In this document: positions 51,671 through 60,291 of the stretch, one piece after another
Numbering within the stretch: the stretch's first letter is position 1
Layout: the number at the start of each line of letters is the position of its first letter
DNA from: Salinispora tropica CNB-440
Lineage (GTDB): Bacteria > Actinomycetota > Actinomycetes > Mycobacteriales > Micromonosporaceae
NCBI RefSeq assembly: GCF_000016425.1
Contig: NC_009380.1
Span: 682,001-746,000, forward strand
DNA length: 64,000 nucleotides
Reading direction: 5' to 3'
Notes under the pieces: model-generated
The model's database searches: none
What the model was told of the DNA's origin: nothing
The model's input: only the letters and a program-made list of their open reading frames with translations
Position numbers and translations under genes: made by a program

Positions 51671-53866
51671 CTACTGAACGCGGCTGAGGCTGTTGTAGTT
51701 TTCCAGCACGTTGTATAGGCCGATGAGCTCCCTCCCATACTGCTGCGCCCCGTCACCGGTGCCGTTGTACCGGGCGAGCAACGCTTGAGTGTCAGCCTGA
51801 TCGGTGGTGAGCGACGGGCGGGGGATCCCGACCTGGTGCGCATTGTAGATCGTCAGGTAGGCGGCCGTCGGAATGTTGTAGTGCGGGTCTTGAAGAAGGT
51901 CCCACACCGCACGCTTGTCGCTACTGCTCAGCGGTAAACCGTTGATAATTCCCTGCTGGACACAGTAGTTGCGGGCTTCTATGGCCACCCAGGCAAATAT
52001 CTGTCCCCAGCCGGTGCTGGAGTCGTCTTTCAGTCCGGCCCGCACGGCGTCGTCAGCCAGCGGATCGAGCGGATTCAGTTTGCGTAGCTCCCACATCACC
52101 GGAGCCTGAATGAGAGCCTTTCGAAGCTTCAACGCCCGGGCCAGGTTCGTGAACAGCCAGTCTGCCTCCATGACGAAGTTGAACGCCTCCGTCGTGGTCA
52201 CCTGGTTATAGGTGACCCAATCCCCGTCCTTCCACCCCTCGCCTCCAGTCTCCGGAACGCCGATCGAGGTGAGATAGGTCTGGATGTCATGAAGCAGCGT
52301 CGGCTTGTAGCTGGCCTTGAGGTCTACGTCCAGGTCTTCCGTTATAGGCGCTGTCGGGTTGAAAGTCCCTTGACCGGTGTCTCGACCGGAGGCGATGTTG
52401 TTGTCGATCTCGATCTGCCCGTCGCCGGAGCCGACCCAGATCGTGGCAATCTGGTCGAAGGCCCAGTTGGTCGGCAGCGGGTAGCCGAGGTTCCCGGAAA
52501 ACCCGGACGACATGTCGGAGACGAATGATGCGGCTGCATACCCTGCGTCAGACACCCGCTGGCACACGTTGCGGGGGCCATAGATGCCCACGCCATAGTC
52601 GGAGAGTTCGCCGATGGTGCGGTAGATGCCCTGGAAGTGCGGGAGAATGTAGGAGGTGACCTCGCTGTCCAACGCGTCGTAGTCAACGGCGAAGTAAATG
52701 ATCGACCCCGGCTTGAAACCGTGGATCCTCGCCCATTCGATAGCGTTGGACGCGTCGACGCATCCTTGGGAGTAGCGGAAGTAGTCCGCGTCCCGCGACC
52801 ACGTCTGGTAGATCGGGAAGCAGCGCAACCCGTACTGCTTGATCGTGTCGAGCTCGCCCGGCTGGATCTGCTTCTCCGGCAGGCTTGTGCTCGACGGGTT
52901 GTAGAGGTACCGACCGATGTACTTGTAGCCAGCGGCCGCCAAGGCTTGTGCACGCGCTGGCGTAATCTTGGTGACGCCGTCACACGCTTCGCCTCTGCGG
53001 CTTTGGTCGCCGTGGGAGACGAGCAACGACGCCCATGTCTGGAAGTCGCCGGTCCCGTTGACCGGAAGCGCTGCGAACGCCTGGAACTCCTGCACCTCGG
53101 CCTGCACGGCACCAGTGAAGTCCCCGAAGGAAGTTTCCCGCGCGTTGAGCACCATTGCCGCGGTGAACAATTGCGCCCACGTGCCGGTCGAACCGACCGA
53201 AAGCGTATGGGACCTCAATCCCGCCTGGGTGCCCGGCCCGAATACCCCGTTGGCCGTACCGTCGGCCATGCCTAGCTCGTACTGGATCGCCAATAGCATC
53301 GACTTCGCGACATCACGGGAGTGGTGACCGTCGCATGGGATAATGAAAAAGTCACGACGGTTTACGTACCGGCCGTTCAGCCAGCGTTGGATGGAACGGA
53401 TCTGACCCGATCCGTTGTTGACGGTGACGTACGCGTCCATGTTGAACAGGGCCTTGACCACTTTTGGTTCAAGGGAACTGCCCGGAAACGCGCCATCGAC
53501 TCCCATGTCCTGCTTGAGTTGGATGACAGCGGCCCGCACGCGGTCATTGTAAATACCGTCGATACCCCCGCCGTCGTACCCCTTGCAGTAGAGGGCGGAC
53601 TGCAGAATGCACCCAAAGATCCACGATGGGACGGTACTTGCGTTGAGGCTCGGGTACTTGGTCTGAAGCGTCGCGAGCGTGGTCGGGCCGAAGGAGTTTG
53701 ATAGCGCTGTGATGCCTATCTCATACTGGAGTGCCCGGGTCAAGGCGTACATCGTGCCCCAGCCCGTCCGGCCATCCTCTTCCACCTTAGATATGCCAAG
53801 GGTTGCGCCGTTGTTGTACGTACTGTTGATGAAACGCTGGGCTCGGAGGACCATCTCGTCGGACAT
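51671..53866 (-). CDS. DUF1906 (Rv2525c-like) glycoside-hydrolase-fold protein with peptidoglycan-binding repeats
   Basis: 731 residues, starting MSDEMVLRAQRFINSTY with no signal peptide. The first 290 residues contain three peptidoglycan-binding-like segments (RTGWGTMYALTRALQYEIGI, FGPTTLATLQTKYPS, GIDGIYNDRVRAAVIQLKQD, GVFGPGTQAGLRS). The DUF1906 TIM-barrel-like domain is about 295-500 (AAAGYKYIGRYLY, GLRCFPIYQTW, IIYFAVDYDA, YGVGIYGPRNVCQRV, DQIATIWVG). A long unique C-terminus follows. DUF1906 resembles GH25-type folds acting on cell walls. ATG 53866 follows AAGGAT. First gene of a three-gene operon. Lower G+C than the neighbourhood. Confidence 0.82.
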   Translation of the reverse strand: MSDEMVLRAQRFINSTYNNGATLGISKVEEDGRTGWGTMYALTRALQYEIGITALSNSFGPTTLATLQTKYPSLNASTVPSWIFGCILQSALYCKGYDGGGIDGIYNDRVRAAVIQLKQDMGVDGAFPGSSLEPKVVKALFNMDAYVTVNNGSGQIRSIQRWLNGRYVNRRDFFIIPCDGHHSRDVAKSMLLAIQYELGMADGTANGVFGPGTQAGLRSHTLSVGSTGTWAQLFTAAMVLNARETSFGDFTGAVQAEVQEFQAFAALPVNGTGDFQTWASLLVSHGDQSRRGEACDGVTKITPARAQALAAAGYKYIGRYLYNPSSTSLPEKQIQPGELDTIKQYGLRCFPIYQTWSRDADYFRYSQGCVDASNAIEWARIHGFKPGSIIYFAVDYDALDSEVTSYILPHFQGIYRTIGELSDYGVGIYGPRNVCQRVSDAGYAAASFVSDMSSGFSGNLGYPLPTNWAFDQIATIWVGSGDGQIEIDNNIASGRDTGQGTFNPTAPITEDLDVDLKASYKPTLLHDIQTYLTSIGVPETGGEGWKDGDWVTYNQVTTTEAFNFVMEADWLFTNLARALKLRKALIQAPVMWELRKLNPLDPLADDAVRAGLKDDSSTGWGQIFAWVAIEARNYCVQQGIINGLPLSSSDKRAVWDLLQDPHYNIPTAAYLTIYNAHQVGIPRPSLTTDQADTQALLARYNGTGDGAQQYGRELIGLYNVLENYNSLSRVQ

Positions 53867-54056
53867 CCACGATCCTTCTGTGAGGGGTGCACGAAAACGC
53901 GAGAAAAGCGGACAAGTGGGGGATGGGCGGGATGGGCCGCTGTCCTGCAGGACGGGCTGAGCTTACGGTCCAGCCATACTCGTGGCTACCTCTCCAAGCG
54001 TGATGGGAATCACGCAGTTGCGACCATGAATGCGTGCTAGGTCGATTCGTGGCCTC

Positions 54057-54074
54057 AGCTTGATCTTTAACCTG
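54057..54074 (+). repeat. 18-bp direct repeat, right copy
   Basis: Exact copy of 48072-48089 (AGCTTGATCTTTAACCTG). It lies about 190 bases beyond the 5' end of the DUF1906 gene, so the mosaic segment between the two copies is a candidate inserted block. Confidence 0.8.
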
Positions 54075-54132
54075 GGGCTAGCCCAAGGCTGCGGCAAGGT
54101 AGTTATGTGAGCGCTTTTAGGTGGGTCTGAGT

Positions 54133-54258
54133 ATGCCGGCCCGACCGCCCGTCCGCGACCGTGTCACCACCCCGCTCGGAGACCAGCGGACCAGCCGGTG
54201 GAACTGGATGGGCTGTAAACCGGTGAACGGGAAGATCTACTCCGGGCGGGCGGCGTGA
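54133..54258 (+). CDS. Possible 41-residue protein
   Basis: An ATG at 54133, preceded by AGGTGG at about 9 bases, opens 41 codons: MPARPPVRDRVTTPLGDQRTS followed by a Trp/Asn-rich WNWMGCKP and a short GKIYSGRAA end. Third positions are nearly all G/C. No family is recognised, and it may equally be the end of a decayed gene next to the 18-bp repeat. Confidence 0.3.
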   Translation: MPARPPVRDRVTTPLGDQRTSRWNWMGCKPVNGKIYSGRAA

Positions 54259-54370
54259 TCACCTGCACGCCGAATATCCTGTACCGCTGTCCCTAACAGA
54301 CGGACGCCAGGGTTACGAGACACTTAGGCTGGGGGCAAGTCCGGCTTGGGAGCGTCCCTGGAGTCCTGGT

Positions 54371-54874
54371 ATGAAGCAGTCACACGACTTGGATCATCGC
54401 CACGTGGTGCCGCCCTATCTGCGGATCGTCAACGAGCAGACGGTACCCGGCACGAGCCAGCCGGTCGCGCTCTGGGACTTCCGGGTGGCGCAGCCGAACG
54501 TGTCGCAGGTGCCGGGCCCGGTGATGCACTCTCTCGAGCACTTTCTCGGCACCTACGTGCGCCAGCATCACTCCACGATCATGAACGTCGGGCCGATGGG
54601 TTGCATGACGGGCTTGTACGTGTGGACGGTCGGCCCGTGGAGCTTCGATGATCTGGCTGGGGTCATCGCTGCCGGGCTGCGTTCCATCGAGGATGCCGAC
54701 GAGGTGCCGCTCGCGAATGTCATCCAGTGTGGTTGGGCGGAGCATCACTCGCTGGAAGGGGTGAAGGAACTCGCCGCCCGGCTGCTCGCGGAGCGGGACC
54801 AGTGGGGGGATCCCGGCCCGGACGCCCATGAGGTGAGTACGGCGGACCTGCGGGAACTCTCGGCGGGCCGGTGA
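54371..54874 (+). CDS. luxS: S-ribosylhomocysteine lyase, LuxS
   Basis: 167 residues. All active-site features are present: zinc ligands His53, His57 and Cys120 (VMHSLEHFLGTY; VIQCGWAEHHSL), the general base Glu56, the catalytic Cys78 in GPMGCMTGLY, and Arg38 in LWDFRV. It cleaves S-ribosylhomocysteine to homocysteine and DPD, the autoinducer-2 precursor. GGAG lies 7 bases before ATG 54371. Most actinomycetes recycle S-adenosylhomocysteine with SahH, so this is noteworthy. No Pfs (nucleosidase) gene is adjacent. Monocistronic. Confidence 0.9.
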   Translation: MKQSHDLDHRHVVPPYLRIVNEQTVPGTSQPVALWDFRVAQPNVSQVPGPVMHSLEHFLGTYVRQHHSTIMNVGPMGCMTGLYVWTVGPWSFDDLAGVIAAGLRSIEDADEVPLANVIQCGWAEHHSLEGVKELAARLLAERDQWGDPGPDAHEVSTADLRELSAGR

Positions 54875-54985
54875 GCCGACACCTTGGTGGTAATGGGGGA
54901 GGAACGCCCCGCCAGAAGGTGAGAAAGATTCTACGTTTGTCCCTGGCGGGCCCGGCGGTCGTGCCCGTCGGCTGGAGGGGGACGA

Positions 54986-56014
54986 ATGATTCGCCGTCGG
55001 TTCATCGCCCGCGGGCTGCTGCCGGTCGCCACCGGACTGAGTCTGCTTGCGCCCGCCGTACCGGGCTCGGCGCAGCCCGACCATCGGCCGGACAGGCCAC
55101 CGGCCCGCGACGCCGTTGACGCCTCGTCGAGTAGTCGTCTGGAGATCCGGGCGCCCCGCGAGTTCAGCGGCATCGCCTGGCTCACCACCGAGGAGAGCGA
55201 CGAGGTGGTGCAGGAGGTCTTCCTGGTCTGCCACGACACCCGGGACAACGATGCCGAACGTGACCTGCCACGACTCTCGATCGTGCGGACGCCCGTCGAT
55301 CCGAACGGCATCATCGTTGACGAGCTCGATGTCGACTTTCCCGGCCGTAGTGTGCCGAATGACCTCGAGAGCATCGCCCGGCTTCCCGGCCGGAACGCGG
55401 CCCTGCTGGCGGAGAGCAACGCCGACGGCGACGACCCCGACCCCACGATCTACCTCGCCCGGTGGGACAGGGACCTCAACGTCGAGATCGTGAGCGCGGT
55501 GCCGTGGCCCGAGACGCCCGAGCCGCTCGTGAACGTCGAGGCGACGGCCGTGGTGACGGTCCGCGGAAAGGACTACTTCGTCTACGCCGAGCGTGCGGAG
55601 GGCCGGGACACCACCTTCATCAACATGACCCGGCTGAAGGTGTATGAGGACGGTGAGATCAGGTTTGGTCGGCGGTGGACCTCGGTTCCCTTCACCCCGC
55701 CCGAACCACCGGATGGGCGACCCGCCTCCGGCATGGACATCGACAAGTGGGGCAACATCTACGTCTCGTCCGCGTACGACCCGGGCGACCTTGGCCCGTT
55801 TGACAGTGCGGTGTACCGCGCGGCGACAGTCCGGGAGGGGGGACGTATCGGCGCGTCGCTACGCCCGGTCGAGCCGCCCCAGGAGCTGGCGCGAAGCTCC
55901 GGACTGAAGGTCGAAGGCGTTGGACTGGTCGCCGGCTCGTTTCCGATCTTTATCGGTGACGACGACGAAGACTATGGCGGCCTGCTGCGTCAACTGCGGG
56001 TGACGGGCGAGTAG
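54986..56014 (+). CDS. Secreted protein with phytase-esterase-like beta-propeller character
   Basis: 342 residues. A signal peptide with twin arginines (MIRRRFIARGLLPVATGLSLLA... described in part, cleaved near GSAQP) is followed by a beta-rich domain: FSGIAWLTTEESDEVVQEVF, PNDLESIARLPGRNAALLAES, TIYLARWDRDL, ATAVVTVRGKDYFVYAE, and GMDIDKWGNIYVSS. Such Asp/Gly-turn repeats resemble the 'esterase-like activity of phytase' group, but no catalytic residues were assigned. Export followed by glycerol- or phosphate-ester hydrolysis is only a possibility. Monocistronic. Confidence 0.6.
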   Translation: MIRRRFIARGLLPVATGLSLLAPAVPGSAQPDHRPDRPPARDAVDASSSSRLEIRAPREFSGIAWLTTEESDEVVQEVFLVCHDTRDNDAERDLPRLSIVRTPVDPNGIIVDELDVDFPGRSVPNDLESIARLPGRNAALLAESNADGDDPDPTIYLARWDRDLNVEIVSAVPWPETPEPLVNVEATAVVTVRGKDYFVYAERAEGRDTTFINMTRLKVYEDGEIRFGRRWTSVPFTPPEPPDGRPASGMDIDKWGNIYVSSAYDPGDLGPFDSAVYRAATVREGGRIGASLRPVEPPQELARSSGLKVEGVGLVAGSFPIFIGDDDEDYGGLLRQLRVTGE

Positions 56015-56090
56015 GCAGGCTTTCGATCCCTTCCCCCTCCCCGCTTGGCTGGGGCGGCGAGCTACAAGGTCGTTCTGAGAGCATGCCGGG

Positions 56091-57398
56091 ATGGCGATTG
56101 GCGATCTTTCCCGCACGGATCAACGGACAACGCCTGGCTCACCGGGTCACGTCGCGGCTCCGCGTCGGGGCGCCGAGCCGCTGGGCACCTCCTTCTGGCG
56201 GTTGTGGTCCGCGTCAGCGGCGTCGAACCTCGCGGACGGGATCGCCAAGCTTGCGCTGCCGCTGATCGCGGTCAGCTTTACGGACTCGCCGGTACTGGTG
56301 GCCGGGGTGGCGATGGCGTTCAGCCTGCCGTGGCTGCTGGTCGCGCTGCTGGCTGGTGCATTGGCCGACCGGCTGGACCGCCGCCGGGTGATGGTGGCCG
56401 CCAACACGGTGCGCGCGGTGTTGTTCGGGGCGATGGCGCTGGCCACGGCCCTGGACGCGGCGTCGATATGGCTGCTTTACGCGGTGGCGTTCGGTGCCGG
56501 CGTCGCCGAGACGCTCTACGACACCTCGGCGCAGTCGATCCTGCCGCAGGTGGTGTCGCGGGACGCGCTATCGCGCGCCAACGGACGGCTGAACGCGGTC
56601 GAGTTGACGGCGAACCAGTTCGTCGGCCCACCACTGGCGGGGTTCCTGGTCTCCGCCGGCGTGGCGTTGGCGGTGGCGGGGCCGGCGGGGCTGTGGGTGG
56701 TCGCGGCCGCGGTGTTGCTCCTCCTCCGTGGCCGCTTCCGGGTCGCACGGGACACCCCGACCAGCTTGCGGACCGACATCGGGGAAGGCCTCCGGTTTCT
56801 CTGGCGACACCAGCTGCTGCGCACCTTGGCGGTGATGGTGGGTATCAGCAACTTCACGATGAGCGCGGTCCTCGCGGTGCTGGTGCTCTACGCGGTCGGT
56901 CCCGACTCGGCGATGGGGCTCACCGAGCCGGGGTACGGCCTGCTGCTCGCGACCTTGGCCGTCGGCATTGTGCTCGGCTCGTTGGTCGCGGGGGCGATTG
57001 AGCGACGGCTGGGTCGCTCCGCCGCACTCGGCGTGGCAATGGTCGCCGCCGCCGTGCTTGTCGGCGTACCGGCGTTGAGCACCAACCCGTTTGTGGTGGG
57101 CGCGGTGTACTTCGGTGGCGGGATTCTGGTTGCCACCTGGAACGTCATCACGATCTCGCTCCGTCAACGGATCACCCCCGACCGGCTCCTTGGCCGGGTC
57201 AACAGCGGCTACCGGCTGCTTGCCTGGGGCGGCATGCCCCTCGGTGCGCTCACCGGCGGTCTGTTGGCGGAGTGGCTCGGCCTGCGCGCGGTTTTCGCGG
57301 TCATGGGTGTGCTGGCGTTCAGCATGGTCATCGGATTGTTCTGGGTGACCGACAGTGCGATTGACGCTGCCGAGCGGGATGCGGAGCAGCAGGTGTGA
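56091..57398 (+). CDS. MFS transporter (EntS/MefA-like efflux type)
   Basis: 435 residues, 12 membrane helices expected. The first loop motif is ALADRLDRRRVMVAAN, and QSILPQVVSRDALSRANGRLNAVEL plus NQFVGPPLAGFLV mark the EntS/tetracycline-like efflux group. Exports a small molecule or drug. A 40-residue basic, Ser/Gly-rich leader precedes the first helix; GTG or later starts would shorten it. Converges on the Lrp gene. Confidence 0.85.
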   Translation: MAIGDLSRTDQRTTPGSPGHVAAPRRGAEPLGTSFWRLWSASAASNLADGIAKLALPLIAVSFTDSPVLVAGVAMAFSLPWLLVALLAGALADRLDRRRVMVAANTVRAVLFGAMALATALDAASIWLLYAVAFGAGVAETLYDTSAQSILPQVVSRDALSRANGRLNAVELTANQFVGPPLAGFLVSAGVALAVAGPAGLWVVAAAVLLLLRGRFRVARDTPTSLRTDIGEGLRFLWRHQLLRTLAVMVGISNFTMSAVLAVLVLYAVGPDSAMGLTEPGYGLLLATLAVGIVLGSLVAGAIERRLGRSAALGVAMVAAAVLVGVPALSTNPFVVGAVYFGGGILVATWNVITISLRQRITPDRLLGRVNSGYRLLAWGGMPLGALTGGLLAEWLGLRAVFAVMGVLAFSMVIGLFWVTDSAIDAAERDAEQQV

Positions 57399-57462
57399 AC
57401 GCCCTTGGCTCCGCGCCGGAGGTCGGGTCCGTCCGGCGCCTCGGCTGAGGGTCGGTCTGCGC

Positions 57463-57918
57463 TCAGCGAGTCGGGTCAACGCTGATCGGCCGCTCGAAGA
57501 ACGACTCCAGGACGACGATGGTCTGGGTGCTGGTGACTCCGTCGATGGCGAAGAGGCGTCTCAGGAGGGCTTGCAGGTCTTCGGTGGTGGCGGTGCGAAC
57601 CTTCACCAGCACGCTCGCCGTGCCGGCGGTGATGTGTGCCTCCTGGATTTCGGGTATGGCCGCGAGTGCGTCCCGGGTGGCCGCGTCCCCCATCCACTCG
57701 TCGGCGCCGAGCATCACGTAGGCGAGCACGCCCCGGCCGACGGCGGCCGGATCGACGTCAACGGTGGTACGCCGGATCACGCCCCGCTCGCGCAGCTTAC
57801 GTACGCGTTCGTGCGCCGAACCGGCGGACAGGTCAACGGCCGCACCGAGGGTCGCGTAGGACTGGGTCGCGTCGTGCTGTAGGCGGGTAACCAGGACGCG
57901 GTCAATATCGTCAAGCAT
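57463..57918 (-). CDS. Lrp/AsnC-family regulator
   Basis: 151 residues from ATG 57918. The N-terminal HTH (LDDIDRVLVTRLQHDATQSYATLGAAVDLSAGSAHERVRKL in part, with recognition helix SAHERVRKLRERGVI) is joined to the RAM ligand domain (AYVMLGADEWMG, IQEAHITAGTASVLVKVR, GVTSTQTIVVLESF). Octameric-type amino-acid-responsive regulator. It diverges from the SMP-30 gene across 95 bases, so it probably controls that enzyme and itself. Confidence 0.9.
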   Translation of the reverse strand: MLDDIDRVLVTRLQHDATQSYATLGAAVDLSAGSAHERVRKLRERGVIRRTTVDVDPAAVGRGVLAYVMLGADEWMGDAATRDALAAIPEIQEAHITAGTASVLVKVRTATTEDLQALLRRLFAIDGVTSTQTIVVLESFFERPISVDPTR

Positions 57919-58013
57919 CGAACACCCATCGTGACGGAACAGCGAACGACTTGACCGTACCAGATTCGGAAGGCAGGCTAAGGTGTAGAACAACATCTGG
58001 CAAGGAGGCCAAT

Positions 58014-58937
58014 ATGCCTGACACTGTCCCTGCTGAGTTTCGACTGCTGGATGAGCGCTTCCGCGATCTCGACGGCGACTTTGTCCTGGAGGTCCTGCAC
58101 GGAGATGCCCGGAAGTCGGAAGGCCCGGCCTACTTCGCGGCAGGGCGCTACCTGCTCTGGAGCGACATCCCCAACGACCGGCTGCTGCGCTGGGACGAGA
58201 TCACCGGCGCGGTCGGGGTGTTCCGTCAGCCCTCGGGTTACGCCAACGGCAACACGGTCGACCGGCAGGGCCGGCTGGTCACCTGCGAGCAGGGAAACCG
58301 ACGGGTAACCCGCACCGAGCACGACGGAACGATCACCGTGCTGGCAGACCGCTACACCGGCAGGCGGCTCAACAGCCCCAACGACGTAGTGGTCCGGGCC
58401 GACGGCACGATCTGGTTCACCGACCCGAGCTACGGCATCAACAGCGACTACGAGGGCAACAGGGCCGAGCCCGAGTTCGGTGGCGCGTGCTATGTGTTTC
58501 GGCTCGACCCGAGCACCGGGGACCTGCGGGTGGTCGCCGACGACTTCTTCCGCCCCAACGGTCTGGCGTTCTCCCCGGACGAGCAACAGCTGTTCATTGT
58601 CGACACCCGACAGGAACCCAGCCACATCCGGGTCTTCGACGTCGCCGCCGACGGGACTCTCAGCGGTGGCAAGATCTTCGCCGAGTGTGACTACGGGCGC
58701 TTCGACGGGCTGCGCATCGACGACGCCGGTCGGGTCTGGGCCGCGGCCTGGGACGGCGTGCACTGCTTCGATCCCGATGGCAGCCTCATCGGGAAGTTGC
58801 TCCTGCCCGAGCCCGTCGCCAATCTCACCTTCGGTGGACCGAAGCGCAACCAGCTGTACATCACCGCCGGCCAGTCGGTGTACGCGCTGCGGGTTACGTT
58901 CAACGGCGCCCGCTACCCGGAATCTAGCGCCCGATGA
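58014..58937 (+). CDS. SMP-30/gluconolactonase-like protein
   Basis: 307 residues. Six-bladed propeller of the SMP-30/gluconolactonase/LRE family. The metal ligands are in KSEGPAYF (Glu), LNSPNDVVV (Asn) and PNGLAFSPDE followed by IVDTRQ (Asp); the C-terminal blade ends PVANLTFGG. It hydrolyses a sugar or other lactone. AAGGAGG is 5 bases before ATG 58014. It diverges from the Lrp gene. Its last 14 bases overlap, tail to tail, the end of the following MFS gene. Confidence 0.88.
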   Translation: MPDTVPAEFRLLDERFRDLDGDFVLEVLHGDARKSEGPAYFAAGRYLLWSDIPNDRLLRWDEITGAVGVFRQPSGYANGNTVDRQGRLVTCEQGNRRVTRTEHDGTITVLADRYTGRRLNSPNDVVVRADGTIWFTDPSYGINSDYEGNRAEPEFGGACYVFRLDPSTGDLRVVADDFFRPNGLAFSPDEQQLFIVDTRQEPSHIRVFDVAADGTLSGGKIFAECDYGRFDGLRIDDAGRVWAAAWDGVHCFDPDGSLIGKLLLPEPVANLTFGGPKRNQLYITAGQSVYALRVTFNGARYPESSAR

Positions 58938-60195
58938 CCGTGAACTGATCCTTGACCTCACCGCCCAGAGTGGATCTCTTGAGAAGTGGCATCGATGCGG
59001 TGACGAGCACCGCGAGCGTGATCGTGGCAATGCCGGAATACAGTAATGTGTCTGCGGCGCCCCAAAGTGCGACCAGTGGGCCGCCGAGCGCCGCACCCAA
59101 AGGTGTTGCCGTGGTAGTGACGGCTGACCGGGCTGCCAGGACGGACGTAAGTTCAGAAGCGTCTGCGGCCTGCTGGAAAAGAGAAATAGTGAACGCTGGA
59201 AATGGGCCGTAGATCAGTCCGCCGAGGGCGAAAGAAGTCATGGTTGCTAAAGTGCTGTTGGTCATGCCAAACGGAAGCAGGGTTAGCCCCCAGCCGAAGA
59301 TTATGGCAATTACAGCCGGCCATCTAGGCGCGCGGGCCAAGGTGCCACCTGCGAAGCCGCCAATCACTGCGCCGACTCCGAACGCGGTCCAGAATGCTCC
59401 GAGTAGCTGGCCGCTACCAGCCAAGCTGCCGGCCACATAGAGCGGAAGACCAACCTCGACCGGACCGTAAAGGAAGAAGAAGGCGGCCGTGACTAGCAAC
59501 AGGGCAACAAGATGGGGTCGCTGCGCGAGTATCCGGAAGCCGGCCATGACGCCAGTCCGCCGAGTGGTCGCCAGTTGTTGTGGAAGCTCCAGGCGGGCGA
59601 CCGTAGTGAGAAGAATCAGGTACGAGATCGCATTGACTGCGAGGATTGCCGAGCCGTCTAGTTCCAGCAAGATTATCCCGGCAATCGCCGGGCCGATGAT
59701 GATGCTAATCTGCTGGGAAACGCTCAGCAGGGCATTTGCGGGAAGCTGACGGCCATCGGCGAACAACCGACTGACAATAGCGTAGAGACCGGCGTTCCCC
59801 CAAGCCGAAAAGAGAGACGAAGCGGCGAGGAGGGCAATGTAGGTAAAGGTGTTGAGTCGGTCGGTGGCCGCCAGTGCGGCAATCGCTGCCAGCCCGAGAG
59901 CTCGCAGACCGGTGTTGGCGACGACCAACTTCTGTGAGCTCATGCTGCCGAACCATCGGCCTAGCGCAAGAGCTCCCACCGCGCCGGGCAGCGAATACGC
60001 CGCCAGCGACAGTCCAGCGACAACTCCCCCTTGATTCGGCTTTGCTAGCTGTATCGCCAACCAGGGTATTCCTACAAGTGCCATCCCATCGCCAAGGAAG
60101 GAAACGGCTGAAGCGGAGATCAGTCTGGAGTACCGGTTGTCGGTGAGGACCGGGCGATACGCGGAAAGAAGGGGGATTCGATTCCTGTCTACCAT
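58924..60195 (-). CDS. MFS transporter, lower G+C, probably acquired
   Basis: 423 residues with 12 membrane helices expected. ALALGRWFGSMSSQKLVVAN is the loop 2-3 region; NQISIIIGPAIAG-like QISIIIGPAIAGIILLE marks the H-family efflux group. A MefA- or EntS-like drug or peptide exporter. Composition is visibly lower in G+C than its neighbours, and many codons end in A or T, which suggests recent transfer. Its end overlaps the SMP-30 gene by 14 bases in convergent orientation. ATG 60195 has a weak leader; the region up to the next gene is 96 bases. Confidence 0.82.
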   Translation of the reverse strand: MVDRNRIPLLSAYRPVLTDNRYSRLISASAVSFLGDGMALVGIPWLAIQLAKPNQGGVVAGLSLAAYSLPGAVGALALGRWFGSMSSQKLVVANTGLRALGLAAIAALAATDRLNTFTYIALLAASSLFSAWGNAGLYAIVSRLFADGRQLPANALLSVSQQISIIIGPAIAGIILLELDGSAILAVNAISYLILLTTVARLELPQQLATTRRTGVMAGFRILAQRPHLVALLLVTAAFFFLYGPVEVGLPLYVAGSLAGSGQLLGAFWTAFGVGAVIGGFAGGTLARAPRWPAVIAIIFGWGLTLLPFGMTNSTLATMTSFALGGLIYGPFPAFTISLFQQAADASELTSVLAARSAVTTTATPLGAALGGPLVALWGAADTLLYSGIATITLAVLVTASMPLLKRSTLGGEVKDQFTVIGR

Positions 60196-60291
60196 GCCAG
60201 CTTTCGGGAGTCCTTACGTGGGTCAACCAGTGGAGAAGGGCTGTGGCCATGGTCGACATCGACCCAGCCGTCGAACTCGGTCCCGGACGGT

